Assembly (NCBI RefSeq): GCF_020085105.1
Contig: NC_058043.1
Location: forward strand, 12,533,167 to 12,597,166
Direction: 5' to 3'
Source: Siniperca chuatsi
Lineage: Eukaryota; Chordata; Actinopteri; Centrarchiformes; Sinipercidae
DNA: 64,000 bases
Numbering within the stretch: the first letter of the stretch is position 1; every line of letters begins with the position of its first letter. Below the pieces are notes generated by a model. It made no database searches. It worked only from the letters and a program-made list of their open reading frames with translations, and was not told the DNA's origin. Below, in pieces: positions 38,601 through 50,700 of the stretch. The position numbers and the translations under genes are program-made.

Positions 38601-40562
38601 AACAATGTATTGTAACAGTAAATAAAGCAAACATTCAAAGTAACATCATTTAAAAAAGAAGATTCTACTAATCTACCTGATGAGCTAAAGTCTACAGAGA
38701 GCTGTATGTCATATGAAGTGTTTTTAGTGCATTCACACTCACATTCTTCTTGTCCTCTGACCCTTTTTTACGCTCCTTGTTGGCCATGATCACACCAATA
38801 CGCAGTGTCTCAAACACAGGGTCAGTGCGGTTCGACTGTGCTGTCAATCAAACGTCATCAGTCAATAAACAGAGAAAACATGAATGCATCTCTTATAAAG
38901 ATCTAACAATAGGTATTTAAATCTAATCAACTTTACTGTAACTACAGTGACGGACTCAAAAACAGGACTGATTAATGTTATTCCTACAAACTTGGATAGT
39001 TACATTTGATTTTATGAACCACTTTTTCTTAAGACTAAACAGCCAATCTTTTCATCTGCGATGGTATCTGGTGATAATTAATTAGATACCTGATCTATTA
39101 CTAATGAACTCTACTATAAAGTCTCTTTCAGTTTAGAGCTTTTGCACATACTGCATTTGACAAAGGAAACAAAAGCTGAGTTGAAGTGACAGAAGTGTTC
39201 AGACCAACATTTAAACAATTATACATTAAGCTGATAAAAATGAACTTCTCATCATGTTCACTGCTGATCTATGTATATGTAACATATATGCTTCTTTCAT
39301 GACAAGATTATAAACTGAAAGTCAACATCTGGCTGGGAAAGAATTGAAGCATATATACAAAAACGAACTGTCCAAGATTAAGACAATGAATGATTCATTT
39401 GGTTTTAAGGTAGAATTTCTCTTTATGTAGAAAAATGTACATAAGCTGGACTCACAAAAGGGCAGCAGCTGTGAGACTGTGGCATTCTGCTGACTGCTGT
39501 AGAGAGGAGAACTGTAGGCTCTTCTGAATCCTGGAGGCTAAAAGAGAGAGAGAGAGGAGCATGTACACTAAGTATCTGGAAATGAAAAATTCTCTGAAGT
39601 GCATTCTTTAATTAAAGCCAGTAGTAGTCTGCAACTTGAAGCTCACAATTTTGCCAAAACACCTCTGGAACTCGACGTAGGACTGACACTGGTGGTGGAT
39701 GCTGGTTTTGCAGTTCTTACATCGCAATGCAAACTTGTTGTTTACTGAAGAGAAAAACCAAAATAAAGCAAAATTACTAAACTCATTTTTAAAGATGCAC
39801 TGAAGTCCACTTATTTTGTCATGCAGATAAACAAAGAGACAAGATGGACGTACAAACTATCATGCGTGCACAGACATCACAAAACTTTGGTTTCTTGCAG
39901 TAGTGGTCTTTGAACTTGTGAGGTCTGTCGTTGACTTGTTTGACTGGTTCTGCAGGAGGTTGTTCCTCTTTCTCTTCTTCTTCCACCTCCTCATCATAGA
40001 TGAAATATACCTGGGGAATGGTGAGGAAGGGAGGTTCAAAATCACAACAGAGCAGAATAAAAATGGGTCATAAATGTACAATAATCAACTGCTGAAAGAC
40101 AAAATGCAAGAAGGAACTTAGGTTGGATGTGAGAGTAGAGAATGGCCAACAATGGTGTATATCATAAAGCCATTTGACCATTTTATCTGGCAGTATGTTT
40201 TCAATCAAGAACTGTCTAAACAAACTGAATAAATCCTCCGTTATTGATTCCAGGGGATTCAACTGAATCTTCTGTTTGCCTCTTTATTTAACCCAAACAG
40301 TCCCAGTATCCTGCACCACCCACAGCCTGACAGATTTATATGAGAATGTTTCTATTAATACTGAACCACCCTGCAGTCTGAGTCATATGGAGTCTCTCTG
40401 GTGTTCACACAAACTGTATCATATCAGCCACAGCCAGATCCATGAAAAATGGCATCGAACACGTCAAGACTACTGTTTGTCTTTTTTCATTTTTATTTTG
40501 CCAAAATTCATAAATTGAGTTTAGAAAGTAATTGTGCCTGTTAACTGGGAATTTTTCACTCA

Positions 40563-40618
<56 letters not shown>

Positions 40619-41809
40619 GGGATAGACTGAAATGGCTTAGATATCAAAATAACTTTCAACAGAGACCGACAGTATTCCCAACTGAATGTAACAAAGCTTG
40701 ACATTGCTACTCCTAAATATACTAGTCTAGTCAAACAGAGCCATAAGGATGTCACACACACACACACACACTCAGAGGGACGCCTGACAGACGCTTGGCT
40801 CCAACTTTCCGACTCTCTATCACTGGCAGGATTAGAGGTGTCCTGTGGCCGTCAGGCTGTGGATTTACACAACTATAACTGATTCAGTTCACACATTACA
40901 GCACAATCACTCTGCAACTCTATTTAGCCATCAGGATTCCTAAACAAACCCACCACAATGCCTCAGTATATTATTCACCTTAGAGTTGACTTATTCAAAC
41001 CAATTTTGGCAGTTGTTCACAAATCAAGAGAGCAGAAAACAGGTGATGTGATATCCATGAATACATTCTGTATCAATTATTAGACTGAATGAATACAAAT
41101 CAATATATGTTAAAAGGTCAAGAGAAGGTATAAGAGAAAATATGTTTTTTTTTTTATTTGGGTGAACAGACCCTTTAATTGTATATATAACCAGTGATTC
41201 CTATAAAACACGAGCTCCAATGTTGATCACAATCAGACATGAATAATTCCTAATGCCATGTCACACTTTTTGTTCAGAGCTACTTGGCACCAGTGAATCA
41301 GTTTTCTGGATATTTGGCTTGTAAACAGCCCCTTGATGTGTGTGCCACATAGTAAGTGGATATTGGATGTCTCACCGTGTTGTCCTCCTCTTTCACCACA
41401 TTATCAGGGAGAGGTGGGTTGTTATGAATATCCACAGAGTCCTTGTCATCCAACCTGTCATCATCGGGTAGCAAATGTCATAGTGAGAAGCAAATGTTGG
41501 AATGCAAAAGACAACTTGTGACTAAGATTTCTCATGCTCATCAGATGTCACATTCTAGGTTTTTAAGTATTTTTTTCTGTCGTTCTCTGGTATTCGATAT
41601 TAAAAGATGACTTTCATTATGTATTTCTTTTGTTCTTGGTAGCAATTTGATTATTTACAACTGTGCACTTTCATTCCTTTGGTGTTTAAGATTATTTTCT
41701 GATATTAAGAGATTCTTCAATTTGTGCATCAATTATCTACATAAGGCAACTTGTTCATTCCTTTCCTGGTCCCGTCTGCAGACTGAACTTACGAGTCATA
41801 ATGAGCCAT
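35667..41809 (-). CDS. stac3: SH3 and cysteine-rich domain protein 3 (Stac3)
   Basis: Adaptor for skeletal-muscle excitation-contraction coupling; it binds the Cav1.1 II-III loop at triads. Twelve coding exons join in frame, all GT-AG: 41793-41809, 41376-41454, 39854-40010, 39647-39744, 39456-39537, 38743-38840, 38417-38480, 37994-38043, 37678-37781, 37487-37538, 36485-36622, 35667-35765; total 1,038 nt, 345 residues. The start ATG has a strong Kozak (ACACCATGG). Residues about 40-50 are acidic. The C1 domain (63-113) has the full zinc pattern H-x12-C-x2-C-x13-C-x2-C-x4-H-x2-C-x7-C. SH3-1 spans about 231-285 with the EEWWRG motif intact (its tryptophan is mutated in Native American myopathy). 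SH3-2 spans about 291-345. [23 protein letters not shown] and RSFVGNRE separate it from STAC1/2. The linker carries a five-methionine run. All boundaries were set by consensus sites and phase. Confidence 0.97.
37940..37993. repeat. (CAT)n trinucleotide tract in a stac3 intron
   Basis: A CAT/ATC run that ends directly at the splice donor of the stac3 exon 37,994-38,043 (minus strand reads GTCAGAGATGATGATG). Length variation here would change spacing next to the 5' splice site. Confidence 0.85.
38240..38380 (-). mobile_element. tRNA-derived SINE in a stac3 intron
   Basis: On the minus strand a perfect polymerase III B box GGTTCGAGTCC (38,330-38,340) follows a degenerate A box. Downstream is the CT-rich body (CTCGCTCTCTCTGTCTCC) typical of fish tRNA SINEs. 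It lies between the stac3 exons 37,994-38,043 and 38,417-38,480, in the same orientation as the gene. The 3' limit is approximate. Confidence 0.6.
40565..40617. repeat. (CA)n microsatellite in a stac3 intron
   Basis: About 26 CA units, with a second shorter tract at about 40,755-40,771. Both lie in the large stac3 intron between 40,010 and 41,376. Confidence 0.95.
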
Positions 41810-42650
41810 GGTGTTGTGTGGCCAGTCGATGTTTAGTTCCTTCAAATATTCAGTCTGGACCAGCAGATGGCACTGTAGACAGAAAACATGTGAGCATCAA
41901 TGGGATTCCCCAGAAGTGTCGTCTGAAATCTCTGTAGGTGTCTCATTATAAAGCAACTCCTTTCTGCTTGGCTTACAACTAATGATCAAACAGTAACCTT
42001 AGATCTGTCAGAATTTCACATGTTTTCTCACCATGTTTGGCATTACTTTAAATATCAGTGAACAAAGTAGAGTTAACACTGAGGTCTGTTGTGGGGAGGC
42101 AACTTGATCATAGCTAAGTTAAAACAGGACTCTAACCTGGTACAAGATATACGGCAAATGCATCTACAGAGGGTTTCCCCTTCTCAGGTTGCTCTACATG
42201 TTAAGGACATGACCAAGAAAACATTCAGCAATCCAACACTTAACAAGTGCCCAGCAAGTATTAATAAGAGGTTAGAAATGAGTAAGGGAGAGTAGATCAT
42301 TATTCTGGATGCACATTCATGCAAAAACTGTCAACTGACCGTGAAACTTGAATTCCACTTCTTCTCAAAGTGACGTGGCTCGTATATACTTAGTGCTGTC
42401 AGGAAGGCTCCCTGCAGCTTGAAAATTCTTGGGACTCTTTCTAGCTTTTTCTACCAGCCCTGTTTTTCAGTCCTTTACATGCTCAACTTACCAAATGAGG
42501 CTCCAACAGGTGGGAGATTGGGATGAGAAATGCCAGCAGGCCAACCCGGCCCAGCCCTGAGTCTGTTTGGGGGGGGGGGGGGGGGGTAATGACAGTTTGG
42601 GACAGCTGAGCACTTTAAAAGTTGAGACGCTCTCCCAGCTGAGTGGTAAA
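41810..42650 (-). promoter_or_regulatory. stac3 5' UTR, putative non-coding first exon and promoter
   Basis: Upstream of the start codon an acceptor (TGTTTTCTGTCTACAG) places the 5' end of the ATG exon at 41,872, giving a 63-nt UTR segment. A consensus donor (minus TTTG|GTAAGT) at 42,491/42,492 suggests a non-coding first exon of about 100 bp. Behind it on the minus strand lie a TATA-like TTTTAAAG (42,614-42,621) and two CAGCTG E-boxes (42,603-42,608 and 42,636-42,641), the preferred site of MyoD-type factors. This fits a muscle gene. A poly(G) run (42,569-42,586) sits near the expected start site. The promoter call is inference from motif placement. Confidence 0.45.
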
Positions 42651-43130
42651 CAAAACCAGAGTGGTCTGCTTCTGGTTCCGCATTCAGTAAAGTAAAGCAT
42701 AATGTTAGAATATTATGACACTTGCAAACAATTTGTGGACTTCAGACGTCAGTTGTCTTGTTTTGGGATTTTACTGAATCAACCACCAAGACAAATATCT
42801 TATCTGGATGCAGTGGTGGAACTGAAATCTCACACGAAGATGAAAATTATTTTCAGTGACGCAATATGAATAACATGTTTAGATACATCAACCTCAGTGT
42901 TTTATAACCAATAACCAATAAAATTATCACCCTTAACTGGCTTAAACATAATCCACCAACTCTGGAGCAATGGAAACAAAGGTTAAAAGTGGTAAATTGA
43001 CTGGAGTACAGCTAGCTTGCAAATAAGATGGATACTTATTTAAAAATCTAGGCCCCTGGAATGATGTACTTAATATACACACATTTTAATGTATCATAGA
43101 TCTGGATACAAAATAGGTGGGTTTAATATA

Positions 43131-43684
43131 CAGATGGGTGACAAATTAAAGGAAAAACCAAAATAAAGTGTCTTAGTATGGATTAAGGCCACCACGAGCC
43201 TCCAGAACAGCTACAGTGCTCCTTACCAAGTCTGTTGAATTCTATTGGAGGGATGAACAGCATTTCTCCACAAGATATTCCCCCATTTATATATACAACC
43301 TTTATTTGATCAGGTAATCTCTTTTGCAAGAGAGACCTGAGTACAGCAGATAGAAAGAAAAACAAACACAGCCAGACATAACAAAAGGACATATAGGATC
43401 AGAAACACTCACAGACATCACTAGATAGATTTGAAAATGAAAGTTTATATTATATCATTTGGTTTTATGGAGATGGTGGTGGAGAGCATTGTCTTACTCG
43501 TTGGTCCCAAATCTTCCATAGGTGTGAAACTGGGTTGAGATCTGGTGACTATAAAGGCTGTAGCATTTTATTCACATCATTTTCAAACTCACCAAACCAT
43601 TCAGTGAGCCCTGGTGCACAGAAGCATCTGCATTTTATATGTTTCTCTACTCTTTTATTCAGGTATTAATTTGTCCCCCGTCTG
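43131..43684 (-). mobile_element. Deleted Tc1/mariner element with TA duplication
   Basis: Inverted termini CAGATGGGTGACAAATTAA (left) and TTAATTTGTCCCCCGTCTG (right) match with few differences and are flanked by TA on both sides. The interior matches pieces of a Tc1/mariner transposase gene read on the minus strand ('GGCCACCACGAGCCTCCAGA', 'GGGTTGAGATCTGGTGACTA'). Most of the transposase is missing, so the copy is non-autonomous. A short dispersed repeat (about 43,293-43,375, containing TCTTTTGCAAGAGAGACCTG) is nested inside. Confidence 0.8.
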
Positions 43685-44425
43685 TATGTTTATGTCTAAT
43701 CTTGAAGTAAACAATATATATGAGCACAACCTTAGCAAATATTTTACGTAAGTCTCCAACTGAGATTGTGACTGGGCTCCTTATGCCCATTGACTGTTTT
43801 TATGTATGTATATACAGCACAAGTGTTTATATTTGTATGTGCAGACGACAGCAGAGTGTTAAGTTATTTGTGGGACTTGAGACAAGAACAATATCTGTTC
43901 TTTCAATAAAAGTTTTAAAGGAAAGGGTGTGTCCCCTTGGCCTAGATGTGTACTGTGTAATCGCAAACTTGTCCAGTTTGATTCCAGCTGTGGATCTTTA
44001 TTGCATGTCATTCCTTTTGTTCTGTACCCCTGTTTTCTGTCTAAAAAGAGGGATTATTGTCAAATCACAGTCCATGTTTTGATCAAGTCTCACTTCTTAA
44101 AAACAAAACATTAATTTATGTTGTAGTTGTAAGCAGATCTTTTTAATTGTTTATTGAGGTAGTTATTTACAACTTTGTGACTCCTCCATTGAAGCATCCA
44201 TAACTGGATGCTAATATATAAATATATAACATATATATAGTATAACACAGTTGTAATTATATGAAATATGTCTTAATAGGAGTTATACTGTAATGGTTGG
44301 GTTGAAAATACTGTGAATTAATAAACTTCATTATATATTTGTTATAAACTATTTATGATGTTTACTGATATTTATAGATGATACATGGGGGTTAAGGTAA
44401 AGTGTTAAAAACAAGTAAACTCTTT

Positions 44426-44428
<3 letters not shown>

Positions 44429-44517
<89 letters not shown>
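44429..44517. repeat. Long (TG)n microsatellite upstream of the repeat-protein gene
   Basis: About 44 uninterrupted TG units, the longest simple repeat in the window, ending roughly 190 bp before the putative start codon at 44,706. Alternating purine-pyrimidine tracts of this length can adopt Z-DNA; whether it affects the gene is unknown. Confidence 0.97.
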
Positions 44518-44519
<2 letters not shown>

Positions 44520-44705
44520 AGAACAGAACTATCAAAGTCTTTGAATGATGGAACAAAGCTGATGTCGCACATGTGACATCATCATTTAGAATGCAGACAG
44601 ATGAACTTCACAGATCTTCACATAGAACCTCATTGGAGTCCTGGACTTTGAACTGAGAACATTTCAACCACAAGAAGCAAACTTATCACTTCAACTGAAG
44701 ACAGG

Positions 44706-47700
44706 ATGCTTGATACAAAAACAGACATGAAGTCTCAACACAAAGAGGTATCTATTAGCAAACAAAATTAAGTAATGTACTAAAGTACTATTTTGAGAAA
44801 CTTGTACTTACCTCTAGTATTTTTCCAGGCTACTTTATATTTCTACTCCACTTTGACTACATTTCAGAGAGAAACTGTACTTTTTATTGCACTACATTCA
44901 TTTTACAGTTTTCTACAATTATTAGTTACTTTTCAGTTTAAGAGTTTACATACAAAACACATGACCAGTACATAAAATATGATTCATTGTTTTAGATAAA
45001 ACCACCCAACAGTATATGAAGCAGTTAAAATGAGCTCTACCTCAATCAATTACAACATTTAAATACAGATTACAATGTTAGTGCATCAGTAATAATGATC
45101 CTATAATATAATAACATAACACTGACAAGGGCCATTCTGTGACTAATAGTAGTTTTACTTTAAGTACATTTTGTTGCTAATACTTCTGTACTTTTACTTA
45201 AGTTCAATTTTGAATGGAGTTTAACTTAATTTTATAGTGTGGCATTGCTACTTTAACTTAAGTAAATAATCTAAGTACTCCTTCCACCACTGGAGTGTAT
45301 GAAAAAGTTTTACAACTGATTGTTTTGGATTAAGGGGCCTCAAAAAAGGGGACCAAAAGGAAAGGTTTGACACTGTGCAAGCAAGAGATGGGAGTTGTTG
45401 CACTGAATGGACTCTTCTTTAACAGTTTAAACAGGTTTTGCCACAAAATGCATGTCATGAATGCATGCAAAATAATTTATTTTCTTTAATCTACATCTTC
45501 CGGTCTTCATCAGTGAATGGAGATGGCTCAGTGTGGGACTTCAGTCACATGATAACAAGTGATAAAGAGTACACAATGTGTAATAAATAGACTTTACAGC
45601 AGTTTAGAGATAAATTGTTAAAAACACACAAAAGGGGCATATGCAGGAAAATCAGTTGGTAGGATTTGTGAGTGAAGCACAAGCCAGTTGGTGTTGACAG
45701 CTGTAGTGATTGAAACTGAAGTGTATCTGTTAAGCACAGATACAGACACAGATGACTGGAAAACCAATAGGGCTGAACTATCTGTTGCTTCTGCCTAAAA
45801 AGTAAAAAAAACAATATTCATGAAATATCATATCAATTGTGAAAAGTAATAGAAGAAAGAAATGAAGTGGAAAACAAAATAAGAAAGATAATGTTTTTTT
45901 ACATCTTGTGTAAGATTTTAGGTGTAGGAGATGGATGAACAGAAATTGATCTGAAAAAGTGATTCCAAACAACCAAATTAACAATTGTAAAGTTCTCCAG
46001 TCATTTATAGTCATCGTTATACAACGCTCCACAGGTGCTTGGTGGCAAGAGTAGTACTAGTAGTAGCTGAATCGTGACATTTTTTCACTGTATGTTTTTT
46101 TCCAACAGAAAGAAAATGTCAAAGAAAGCCCTCTGGATACAGATCAAATGGAGAATGAGATAGCCAGTATGGTCTCAGAGATACAGGATCGGGCAGCCAC
46201 GAATATTCATGAGCTCTTTGAGGCTATCTCCAGATGGGAGGCTGAAGATAAATCTTCAGCATCTTGTTGCACCCACCAAAAGGTGGAACGGCAGCTGAGT
46301 AGATTTTTTGGCCTTCGGCGAGTGTTTGCCGAGTATCGAGGAGAGACAGCAGGACCCTCAGGACAGGATGAACATCTTGAACCAGATGCTGCCTCAAAAC
46401 CATCTATCAGCAGCTCATCATCACCAGCAGAGCATCGCAAGGAGAAGTCTTCAGACATAGAGGCAGACTTATACACGGACTCAACCCCAGGAACTGTGTC
46501 AAATCAGAATGTCACATCAGAGGATGTCTTAAAGTTATTCATAGAAGACAACCTGGTCTCAGACATGGACGCAAAATCTAAAGAAATTAATCTGACAAAA
46601 CCAGGATCTCCTAGAGAGATGTCCTTCATGTCGTTATCGAAGCACCACTTCCAATCAAAACAAAAGAAAAGGGTCCAGCTGTCAACAGAACAAGAATTGG
46701 ATGAGGCTGGTGGGTCAGACCGCAGTGAAGCCGGCTCTCCCCCAGTGACGACATTTCTTAAAGATGCAAGGAAAGCGGAGCCAAGCCCTGTTCCTCTGGA
46801 ACTGGTGGATGTGGAGGATGAGGAAGTCACAGCAGAAGAGAAACCACCAAAACTCTCCACAAAACAATCCACCACCAGCTCATCACCACCAGCAGAGCAT
46901 CGCAAGGAGAGGTCTTCAGACACAGAGACAGACTTATACAGGGACTCAACCCCAGGAACTGTGTTAGATGAGAATGTCACATCAGAGGGTGTCATAAAGT
47001 TATTCATGGAGGACAACCAGGACACAGACATGGACGCAAAATCTAAAGAAATTAATTTGACAAAACCAGGATCTCCTAGAGAGATGTCCTTCACCAAGAT
47101 GGACCCACCTTCCAAGGAGGACGACAAAGATGTCTGCAAGACCTCTCTGGGTGATGAGGATGTCACAAGAGTAGAGTATGGCGAAGAGAGGTCTTCAGAC
47201 AAAATACCATCCACCACTAGTTCGGACACAGAGACAGACTTATACAGGGACTCAACCCCAGGAACTGTGGCAGATAAAAATGTCACACGAAAGAAAGCTG
47301 CAGCCAGAAATAGCACAATATATAAATCGATAAAGTCGTTATGGAAGCAGTGCTTTCAATCAAAACAAAAGAAAAGGGTCCAGCTGTCAACAGAACAAAA
47401 ATTGGAGGAGGCTGGCAGGTCAGACCGCAGTAAAGCCGGCTCTCCCCCAGTGACGACATTTCTTAAAGATGCAAGGAAAGTGGAGCCAAGCCCTGTTCCT
47501 ATGGAACTGCTGGGTGTGGAGGATGAGGACGTCACAGGAGAAGAGAAACCACCAAAACTCTCCTCAAAACAATCCACCACCAGCTCATCACCACCAGCAG
47601 AGCATCGCAAGGAGAAGTCTTCAGACACAGAGACAGACTTATACACGGACTCAACCCCAGGAACTGTGGCAGATAAGAATGTCACATCAGAGGGTGTCAT

Positions 47701-50700
47701 AAAGTTATTCATGGAGGACAACCTGGAAACAGACATGGATGCAAAATCTAAAGAAAGGAATGTGACAAAACAAGGATCTCCTAGAGAGATGTCCTTCACC
47801 AAGATGGACCCACCTTCCAAGGAGGACGACAAAGATGTCTGCGAGACCTCTCTGGGTGATGAGGATGTCACAAGAGTAGAGTATGGCGAAGAGAGGTCTT
47901 CAGACAAAATACCATCCACCACCAGTTCTGACACAGAGACATACTTATACAGGGACTCAACCCCAGGAACTGTGGCAGATAAAAATGTCACACGAAAGAA
48001 AGCTGCAGCCAGAAATAGCACAATATATAAATCGATAAAGTCGTTATGGAAGCAGTGCTTTCAATCAAAACAAAAGAAAAGGGTCCAGCTGTCAACAGAA
48101 CAAAAATTGGAGGAGGCTGGCGGGTCACACCGCAGTAAAGCCGGCTCTCCCCCAGTGACGACATTTCTTAAAGATGCAAGGAAAGTGGAGCCAAGCCCTG
48201 TTCCTATGGAACTGCTGGGTGTGGAGGATGAGGACGTCACAGGAGAAGAGAAACCACCAAAACCCTCCTCAAAACAATCCACCACCAGCTCATCACCACC
48301 AGCAGAGCATCGCAAGGAGAAGTCTTCAGACACAGAGACAGACTTATACACGGACTCAACCCCAGGAACTGTGGCAGATAAGAATGTCACATCAGAGGGT
48401 GTCATAAAGTTATTCATGGAGGACAACCTGGAAACAGACATGGATGCAAAATCTAAAGAAAGGAATGTGACAAAACAAGGATCTCCTAGAGAGATGTCCT
48501 TCACCAAGATGGACCCACCTTCCAAGGAGGACGACAAAGATGTTCTGAGACCTCTCTGGGTGATGAGGATGTCACAAGAGTAGAGTATGGCGAAGAGAGG
48601 TCTTCAGACAAAATACCATCCACCACCAGTTCTGACACAGAGACGTACTTATACAGGGACTCAACCCCAGGAACTGTGGCAGATAAAAATGTCACACGAA
48701 AGAAAGCTGCAGCCAGAAATAGCACAATATATAAATCGATAAAGTCGTTATGGAAGCAGTGCTTTCAATCAAAACAAAAGAAAAGGGTCCAGCTGTCAAC
48801 AGAACAAAAATTGGATGAGGCTGGCGGGTCAGACCACAGTGAAGCCGGCTCTCCCCCAGTGACGACATTTCTTAAAGATGCAAGGAAAGCGGAGCCAAGC
48901 CCTGTTCCTCTGGAACTGGCGGATTGGGAGGATGAGGACGTCACAGGAGAAGAGAAACCACCAAAACCCTCCTCAAAACAATCCACCACCAGCTCATCAC
49001 CACCAGCAGAGCATCGCAAGGAGAAGTCTTCAGACACAGAGACAGACTTATACACGGACTCAACCCCAGGAACTGTGGCAGATAAGAATGTCACATCAGA
49101 GGGTGTCATAAAGTTATTCATGGAGGACAACCAGGACACAGACATGGATGCAAAATCTAAAGAAATTAATTTGACAAAACCAGGATCTTCTAGAGAGATG
49201 TCCTTCAAGTTGTTATCGAAGCACCACTTCCAATCAAAACAAAAGAAAAGGGTCCAGCTGTCAACAGAACAAGAATTGGATGAGGCTGGTGGGTCAGACC
49301 ACAGTGAAGCTGGCTCTCCCCCAGTGAGGACATTTCTTAAAGATGCAAGGAAAGCGATGTCAAGCCCTGTTCCTCTGGAACTGGTGGATGTGGAGGATGA
49401 GGACGTCACAGCAGAAGAGAAACCACCAAAACAATCCACCACCAGCGCATCACCACCAGCAGAGCATCGCAAGGAGAGGTCTTCAGACACAGAGACAGAC
49501 TTATACAGGGACTCAACCCCAGGAAATGTGTCAGATAAGAATGTCACATCAGAGGGTGTCATAAAGTTATTCATGGAGGACAACCTGGACACAGACATGG
49601 ATGCAAAATCTAAAGAAAGGAATGTGACAAAACAAGGATCTCCTAGAGAGATGTCCTTCACCAAGATGGACCCACCTTCCAAGGAGGACGACAAAGATGT
49701 CTGCAAGACCTCTCTGGGTGATGAGGATGTCACAAGAGTAGAGTATAGCGAAGAGAGGTCTTCAGACAAAATACCATCCACCACTAGTTCGGACACAGAG
49801 ACGTACTTATACAGGGACTCAACCCCAGGAACTGTGGCAGATAAAAATGTCACACGAAAGAAAGCTGTAACCAGAAATAGCACAATATATAAATCGATGA
49901 AGTCGTTATGGAAGCAGTGCTTCCAATCAAAACAAAAGAAAAGGGTCCAGCTGTCAACAGAACAAGAATTGGATGAGGCTGGCAGGTCACACCGCAGTAA
50001 AGCCGGCTCTCCCCCAGTAACAACATTTCTTAAAGATGCAAGGAAAGTGGAGCCAAGCCCTGTTCCTATGGAACTGGTGGGTGTGGAGGATGAGGACGTC
50101 ACAGGAGAAGAGAAACCACCAAAACTCTCCTCAAAACAATCCACCACCAGCTCATCACCACCAGCAGAGCATCGCAAGGAGAGGTCTTCAGACACAGAGA
50201 CAGACTTATACAGGGACTCAACCCCAGGAACTGTGTCAGATAAGAATGTCACATCAGAGGGTGTCATAAAGTTATTCATGGAGGACAACCTGGTCACAGA
50301 CATGGACGCAAAATCTAAAGAAATTAATTTGACAAAACCAGGATCTCCTAGAGAGATGTCCTTCACCAAGATGGACCCACCTTCCAAGGAGGACGACAAA
50401 GATGTCTGCAAGACCTCTCTGGGTGATGAGGATGTCACAAGAGTAGAGTATGGCGAAGAGAGGTCTTCAGACAAAATACCATCCACCACTAGTTCGGACA
50501 CAGAGACAGACTTATACAGGGACTCAACCCCAGGAACTGTGGCAGATAAAAATGTCACACCAAAGACAGCTGCAACCAGAAATAGCACAATATATAAATC
50601 GATAAAGTCGTTATGGAGGCAGTGCTTTCAATCAAAACAAAAGAAAAGGGTCCAGCTGTCAACAGAACAAGAATTGGATGAGGCTGGCGGGTCAGACCGC

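Noticed and set aside
48536..48560. Programmed ribosomal frameshift
   Set aside because: There is no slippery heptamer, and sister copies have the in-frame sequence; a one-base loss explains it.
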